Assembly: GCF_003003255.1 (NCBI RefSeq)
Contig: NZ_PVTD01000003.1
Span: forward strand, 360,689 to 424,688
Direction: 5' to 3'
Length of the DNA stretch: 64,000 nucleotides
Source of the DNA: Aliiruegeria haliotis
GTDB lineage: Bacteria > Pseudomonadota > Alphaproteobacteria > Rhodobacterales > Rhodobacteraceae
Shown: in pieces, positions 59,419-64,000 of the stretch
How the letters are laid out: each line of letters begins with the position of its first letter
Position numbering within the stretch: the stretch's first letter is position 1
Translations under genes and position numbers: made by a program
The notes under the pieces: generated by a model
The model's database searches: none
The model's input: the letters and a program-made list of their open reading frames with translations, nothing else
What the model was told of the DNA's origin: nothing

Positions 59419-59819
59419 GGGCCACCCTTCCGGCTTTGGCGGCGCGCCGCCTTGTTGCGTATGAAAGGAGCCGGTTGCACGCTTTGGGGTGACTTTCCCC
59501 GGATTGAGCAGACAGGCTCCGCTCACCCGGACAGCAGCGCGCAATGCCTTTATTGCCAGGGTCGTGACGATGTTGGAGCATACAAGGCCGGGCAAAGGCA
59601 AGAGTGTTTCGCGTGGCTTGGCGGTACGAATCGCCCAGCCTGCAGAGCCTTGACCCACCGAAGGGCGGACACATGCCATGCCCGTCTGTCGGAGCCAACT
59701 GAAGGTGGTTTGCCACCGGGGCACGCTCCGCGACAGGTCGGATGCCGGAGAGCCGGCCCTGTCGGGAGGCCCGAAGACCCACGTGTGGCGACGTCATCGC
59801 CACACGCGATCCTTTCCCC
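59419..59819. other. Gene-free interval between sulfatase and aminotransferase genes
   Basis: These 401 bases are the 5' side of the aminotransferase gene and the 3' side of the sulfatase gene, both on the minus strand. A 14-base palindrome GGCGGCGCGCCGCC lies at 59438-59451, about 20 bases upstream of the aminotransferase start. The sulfatase hairpin lies at the other end. No coding region is supported. Confidence 0.5.
59782..59806 (-). terminator. Hairpin after the sulfatase gene
   Basis: CGTGTGGCGA pairs with TCGCCACACG as a perfect 10-bp stem around a five-base loop, 14 bases after the sulfatase stop. There is no T-run, so the terminator role is inferred from position and stem strength. 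Confidence 0.5.
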
Positions 59820-62225
59820 CTACTGGAGTTTCATGATCCGCTTGGCCTCAAGCTCAAGGTTTTCATAGGCTTCACCCGACACGGTCACGGCAACACCCTG
59901 GATGGTACCGCCCTCGAACTCGCCCGGCGTCTCGTAGAGCGCACTCACCGCATCGCCGCTGTCGTAACCGACACAGAGCCCGTCGCCCGACAAGGTGAAC
60001 TTGGCCGGTTGGGTCCGCATCTCGCCTTCGGCGACGACCTGATCGTCGATGTAGAGCTTGGCATTGCCCAGTGTCTCGCCGGATTCTCCCTGATCGGTCT
60101 TCTCGAATTCCATTCCGAGCGTGTACTTTCCGGGCGCCAATTCCACATTGGATTCAAACACCTGCTCCGGCTGAATGCCGAGGAAGTTGTAGACGTAGTA
60201 GAGCTTGCTTTCCTTGATGAACAACGAATGCCCGCCAAAGCGCGACCCATGGGCAAAGATCACGCCTTTGGCACCTTCCTCAATCTCGACATTGGCGAGG
60301 ATCTTGTAGGAACGCCCCCGAATGTTGACAGCAACGCCCTCCGGCACCGGGGCGGTGTTCGGATAGTAGACGTAGGTGTCGCGTATCTCTTCCTCGGTGG
60401 GCCGTTCAATGGTCAGGATTTCCGCGGCACTGCGGTCATCCAGTGGCAGAACGAGGTTTTTGTCGGCCTCGTCGAACCAGACCGCAATCATCTCTTCCAG
60501 TTTCTCCGGGTTCTCCTGAGCCAGATCGTTCGATTCCGAACGGTCCTCCTCCACGTTGTAAAGCTCCCAGACATCCTTGTCGAAACCCGACTTGCCGGAG
60601 AGCGGCGAATGAACGGCAACCGCCTTCCAGCCGTCTTTCCAGACACCGCGGGTGCCCAGCATCGCGAAATACTGCACGTCCTTCTGCGTGGGTGCATCCG
60701 GTTCGGCGTCGAAAGAATAGGCCATCGAAACACCCGACAGCGGATATTGCTCGACGCCATTGTAGACTTCAGGCATCTCCACGCCCGCAAGTTCAAGAAG
60801 GGTCGGAACGATATCGACCGAATGGTGGTACTGGTGGCGGATCTCGCCGCGTGCCTCGATGCCCTTGGGCCAGGAAATCACCAGCGGATCGTTGGTGCCA
60901 CCGGCATAGTTCGCATAGCGCTTGAACATCTTGAACGGGGCAGAGAAAGCCGCAGCCCAACCGGTCGGATAGTGGTTGTAGGTATCCGGACCGCCGATCA
61001 CGTCGAGATACTTCATGTTCTCTTCCAGATCGTCGGGGTAGTTGTTGAAGAACTTGTTTTCGTTGACCGACCCATTAGGCGTGCCTTCGCCCGACGCGCC
61101 GTTGTCGGCAGCGTACAGGATCACGGTGTTCTCAAGCTGCCCGGTCTCATCCAGATAGTCGACAATCCGTCCAACCTGCGCGTCGGTGTATTCCGAGAAC
61201 CCGGCATAGACCTCGGCCATCCGGCTGAAGAGTTTCTTCTGATCGTCGTTGAGGCTGTCCCACGGCGGCACGAAATCGGCCGGGTTCGCCATGTCTTCGG
61301 GGATCGGGTTCAGCGCGGTGTTGACCGTGCCTTCGGGCAGGATGCCCTTTTCGATCATCTGCCCGGTCACCCATTCGCGATACACATCGTAGCCTTCGTC
61401 AAAGGCGCCGGCGTATTTGTCGGCCCATTCCGCCGCCACGTGGTGCGGCGCGTGGTTGGCGCCGGGATTGAACCACATGTAGAACGGCTTGGACGGGTTG
61501 GTCGCGTTCTTGTCGCGCAGCATCTGGATCGCCTTGTCGGCCAGATCCTTAGACAGGTGATATCCGTCCTCAGGCCCATAGGGCTGTTCGATGAAGTGGT
61601 TGTCCTCTACCAGATCGGGATACCAGTTGTTCGTCTCGCCCCCCAGGAAACCATAGAAGCGGTCAAACCCCTGCTGGGTCGGCCATTCGGCGCGGCTGGC
61701 ACCGGGGGCCACGTCCTGCTCGGGCACGTTGTGGTTCTTGCCGATCCAGAAGGTGCTGTAGCCATTGTCGCGCAGAACCTGCGCGATGGTCGTCACCTGA
61801 TCGGGCAGGCGGCCATTGGCGCCCGGAAAACCGTCCGCTGTCTCGGTGATCGAGGCCATACCGTTCAGATGGTGATTGCGGCCTGTCAGCAGGGTTGAGC
61901 GGGTGGGCGAACACAGCGCGGTGGTGTGCCACTGGGTATAGGTCAGACCCTCGGCGGCCAGCCGGTCCATTGTCGGCATATTGATCCGCCCGCCATAGGG
62001 CGACCACGCCCCGAGCCCGGTATCGTCATAGAGAACGAACAGGATGTTCGGCGCCCCGTCCGGCGCCCGTTTCGGCGTGAACGGTGTCCAGTCCGGTGTG
62101 GAATCGCGGACATCCAGTTCGATCTTGCCATTAAAGCCGTCGACAGTGGGGGCGTCCTGCGCGATTGCCGGTGTGAGGTAGATGGCCGCAAGTGCGGCCG
62201 TTGCAAAGGTCTTGATCCAAGTCAT
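59820..62225 (-). CDS. Secreted arylsulfatase, formylglycine type
   Basis: The protein has 801 residues with a signal peptide (MTWIKTFATAALAAIYLTPAIA). It hydrolyses sulfate esters outside the cytoplasm. The type I sulfatase signature is LCSPTRSTLLTGR, with Cys105 as the residue converted to formylglycine. Metal ligands include D67-D68 (LYDDTG), and the later FWIGKNHN and YAADNGASGEGT segments are conserved. About 200 residues after the catalytic domain form a C-terminal beta-rich region typical of AtsA-like enzymes. No formylglycine-generating enzyme is adjacent. It stands alone on the minus strand, and its substrate (algal sulfated sugar or aryl sulfate) is unknown. Confidence 0.93.
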   Translation of the reverse strand: MTWIKTFATAALAAIYLTPAIAQDAPTVDGFNGKIELDVRDSTPDWTPFTPKRAPDGAPNILFVLYDDTGLGAWSPYGGRINMPTMDRLAAEGLTYTQWHTTALCSPTRSTLLTGRNHHLNGMASITETADGFPGANGRLPDQVTTIAQVLRDNGYSTFWIGKNHNVPEQDVAPGASRAEWPTQQGFDRFYGFLGGETNNWYPDLVEDNHFIEQPYGPEDGYHLSKDLADKAIQMLRDKNATNPSKPFYMWFNPGANHAPHHVAAEWADKYAGAFDEGYDVYREWVTGQMIEKGILPEGTVNTALNPIPEDMANPADFVPPWDSLNDDQKKLFSRMAEVYAGFSEYTDAQVGRIVDYLDETGQLENTVILYAADNGASGEGTPNGSVNENKFFNNYPDDLEENMKYLDVIGGPDTYNHYPTGWAAAFSAPFKMFKRYANYAGGTNDPLVISWPKGIEARGEIRHQYHHSVDIVPTLLELAGVEMPEVYNGVEQYPLSGVSMAYSFDAEPDAPTQKDVQYFAMLGTRGVWKDGWKAVAVHSPLSGKSGFDKDVWELYNVEEDRSESNDLAQENPEKLEEMIAVWFDEADKNLVLPLDDRSAAEILTIERPTEEEIRDTYVYYPNTAPVPEGVAVNIRGRSYKILANVEIEEGAKGVIFAHGSRFGGHSLFIKESKLYYVYNFLGIQPEQVFESNVELAPGKYTLGMEFEKTDQGESGETLGNAKLYIDDQVVAEGEMRTQPAKFTLSGDGLCVGYDSGDAVSALYETPGEFEGGTIQGVAVTVSGEAYENLELEAKRIMKLQ

Positions 62226-62633
62226 GAGCGCCTTTCCTTTTTTGATTTTGGTTTAATGGATTGTGGACCGATCGGGTTTTGCGACACGGCGGATGCAAAG
62301 GTAGCCTCTCGGCCGTTCACTGTGAATGGGTTGGTACGAAATCGAGCGGTGCGCCCACGGGGATTGGCTGTTCCCTCTTGAGGCTATCGTTGAACTCTCC
62401 TGCAATCCTAGCGGCATGGGCGATGACCCACGTATGAATATGCGGGTAGTTGAACGGCTTGTGTTCCAGCGGATCGACGTCGAGGTTGATGTGATCAGCC
62501 CCACTAGGCTCTGGACCCACTAGTCCCAACCGAACTTCAGGCTCCAAACCCCGCCGCATTCGTTGCTCTGATAACGGATTTGACTCGATTCAACAGATCG
62601 CAAAGGCTTGAGCGATTAGGTGGAGGGAGACTT
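62226..62633. other. Intergenic region, sulfatase / CTERM gene
   Basis: These 408 bases separate two divergent genes. They include the left inverted repeat at 62504-62519. A minus-strand frame from 62559 to 62317 has a protein-like sequence (DHINLDVDPLEHKPFNYP, then AARIAGEFNDSLKREQP). It lacks a clear ribosome site and a known family, so I do not call it a gene. Confidence 0.4.
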
Positions 62634-63380
62634 ATGAAGAAGGTGTTTGCAGGTGCCGTGTTGGCGCTGAGTACTTCCACCACGGCCTATGCTGTTCCTG
62701 TCAGCTACGGCGCACTGTCCAGCAACACCGATGGCAGTACCGAGGTTATCACCGACAGCCTGAACAATCTGGAATGGATGCGTTGGGATATTCTGGCTGA
62801 CCTGACCTATCAACAGACGGTTGATTTGATTGGCGCGGGTGGCGCGAGAGAGAGCGAAGGCTGGATGATTGCCGACAAAGCCACGGCGCAGGCGTTTACC
62901 GATGCTTTTTTGGATGGGCAGTTCAACAACTGCTCTGTGACTGGCTCGAGCACTTGTGCGGACGGTCTGGGTGTCAATTCCGATGCTCTGGTGGGTTACA
63001 ACTATAGTGCGCATCCAACTATGCTTGGGTTTTGTCTGACAACGGTGCTCTTCGGGAGGTTGGGTATATCCTAACTTTCACAGGCGCCGATCAGTTGATC
63101 AAAAACAACGAGTGGGGGTCAACAACTGATTCAGACCAACATGCTGACGGCGGTTCTTTCTCCGATCTGCCCATCTCATGGCTTCTCTACCGTGAAACCG
63201 ATACACCCGCACCGGTCCCAGTGCCCGCGGCCTTGCCCATGCTCGTGATGGCACTTGGCGCTCTGAGCCTGATGCGGCGCAGACGCCGTAGTTGACACGC
63301 TCTGACAGTTCTCGAAGCGCCCAGCCAACGCGGGGCGTGTTGCTTTTGGGGTGGCAATGATTAATGGGTCCAGAGCCTAG
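62504..63380. repeat. Inverted-repeat pair flanking the CTERM gene
   Basis: CTAGGCTCTGGACCCA at 62504-62519 is exactly the reverse complement of TGGGTCCAGAGCCTAG at 63365-63380. The match continues imperfectly on both sides, giving about 25 bases per arm with one 2-base gap. Between the arms lies only the frameshifted CTERM gene and its promoter. The layout is that of a small unit with terminal inverted repeats, but no transposase or clear target duplication is seen. Confidence 0.6.
62634..63295 (+). pseudogene. VPxPA-CTERM sorting-domain protein, frameshifted
   Basis: The gene starts at the ATG at 62634 behind GGAGGGA with a signal peptide (MKKVFAGAVLALSTSTTAYA). The first frame runs 146 codons to 63074 (SYGALSSNTDGSTEVITDSL, LEWMRWDILADLTYQQTVDL). 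The rest, LSDNGALREVGYILTFTGAD to the C-terminus APVPVPAALPMLVMALGALS + LMRRRRRS, is in the -1 frame. One more T in the TTTT run at about 63030 would restore MLGFLSDNGALREV. The C-terminus is an exosortase-type sorting tail: VPxPAALP, a helix, then an Arg cluster. It could be a true mutation or a sequencing error. Restored, it would be an exported, processed protein of about 220 residues with unknown role. Confidence 0.8.
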
Positions 63381-63381
63381 A

Positions 63382-63452
63382 GTGGTCCAATCTGATTGTT
63401 AGTGCACGACTGGCCTTCGGTCCATTTGGACGCTGGTTTCCGGGGCCGGAGG
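63382..63452. repeat. Imperfect direct repeat, copy A
   Basis: About 71 bases starting GTGGTCC and containing TGATTGTTAGT and GGTCCAT recur at 63923-63993 at roughly 70 percent identity by eye. The copy touches the right inverted repeat. It may be an insertion-sequence end. Confidence 0.55.
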
Positions 63453-63922
63453 GCGCAATGTCCTCTCACTTCACTTCGTTCTTGTTCTCTGTGATGCGCC
63501 CGCTGTTGAAAGGGCGTTCCAAGGCGTTGAAATAAAATCGAATGTGATTGCTACGGTATCCGAGTTCCAAGATCTTCTGACGAGGGCTGCCTCATACTCT
63601 TCAATGGTACTTTTTCTTGCCAATGATTTGCTCCAAATGGTTGTATCGAGCAATCGGCATGCGGTCTGCTGCCGAGTCGCAAGGCAGCAAAATCAAAAGG
63701 TTAAAAGGAATGGGGTTGCTGCCGAGTATTTTCGAGCAAGCACGAACCGAACCGCCCGGAGACCGGACGATTCTTACAGCCCTTGGCCCAAAATTGAGGC
63801 AAGGAGACGCTTACCCTCCCTCTACACTCTCTCTGAAACTCAAACCTCCACAGCAGTTCGCCGCTCGTGGCTCCGCTACTGAGACGGCAACAGGCCACTT
63901 CCCGCTGGCGTGCCCCCAATGG

Positions 63923-63993
63923 GTGGTCCGGTTTGATTGTTAGTACATCGTTGGCCTCTGGTCCATCGGAACAAGGGTTTCTGGCGCGGGTGG
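63923..63993. repeat. Imperfect direct repeat, copy B
   Basis: This is the second copy of the 63382-63452 repeat, 541 bases away and close to the window edge. It is preceded by AATGGGT, as copy A is, but without the 14 bases that separate AATGGGT from GGTCC in copy A. An insertion sequence could continue beyond 64000. Confidence 0.5.
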
Positions 63994-64000
63994 CCTGTAT

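Larger units (their letters stand above)
63296..64000. other. Gene-free right end with repeats
   Basis: These 705 bases contain the right inverted repeat and two imperfect direct repeats. The plus-strand frames near 63544-63943 give no recognisable product and look like degraded or non-coding DNA. The region is poorer in G and C than most of the window, which suits an accessory junction. Confidence 0.5.

Noticed and set aside
63000..63050. Programmed -1 ribosomal frameshifting in the CTERM gene
   Set aside because: The codons around GGG TTT TGT do not form a good slippery heptamer, so a one-base loss in the T run is simpler.

Overview
The window is a GC-rich, densely packed piece of alphaproteobacterial chromosome, most likely from the Rhodobacterales (Roseobacter/Rhodobacter group). 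Evidence for this is a petP-petR regulator pair, a TrcR/DUF1013 cell-cycle regulator, a COQ9 family protein, a 68-residue S21 protein, an NDUFA9-like protein, a nosCRZDFYLX cluster in the Paracoccus order, and a protein with a VPxPA-type C-terminal sorting signal. Genus and species cannot be read from the sequence alone. Most genes belong to the ordinary core genome, and no phage genes, CRISPR array or intact transposase is visible.

Layout. 1-7.9 kb: ilvE (3' end beyond the window), petP-petR, an HDAC-family deacetylase, xseB-ispA-dxs (isoprenoid precursors), a secreted RNase T2 and trcR. 8-18.1 kb: an orphan polytopic membrane protein, a DUF4453-like secreted protein, dnaX-ybaB-recR (DNA replication and repair), an ankyrin protein, rpsU, coq9, a quinone oxidoreductase and aqpZ. 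18.3-22.9 kb: a complete two-gene sugar PTS, made of an EIIA-HPr-EI fusion and a PtsG-like EIICB with an extra internal segment and a second, cysteine-less EIIB domain. 23.0-25.4 kb: a type I secretion RTX protein with nine ELW-type repeats and a cadherin-like domain. 25.8-34.2 kb: tex, a GNAT protein, a CinA-N/MoaB-like protein, sfsA, rsgA, the SRP RNA, map and a lone TRAP solute-binding protein.

34.5-42.5 kb: glutamate synthase, with gltD and gltB on one strand but separated by four short genes (GFA-family, secreted unknown, GFA-family, small unknown) that are mostly joined by 4-base start/stop overlaps. 42.7-45.7 kb: uppP, an alpha-toroid-like protein, an NDUFA9-like oxidoreductase and tRNA-Leu(CAG). 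46.5-55.4 kb: the full nitrous oxide reductase cluster nosC-R-Z-D-F-Y-L-X, enough for N2O respiration given a copper supply and electrons from the quinol or cytochrome pool. 55.9-59.4 kb: a ChaC-like cyclotransferase, then an ectoine-hydrolase-like M24 protein with a class III aminotransferase. 59.8-62.2 kb: a secreted formylglycine sulfatase. 62.2-64 kb: an accessory-looking end with a frameshifted VPxPA-CTERM gene bracketed by inverted repeats, and imperfect direct repeats reaching the window edge.

The most unusual items are the four-gene insertion in the glutamate synthase operon, the modified PtsG, and the inverted-repeat-bounded CTERM gene. None of these proves a new system from sequence alone.
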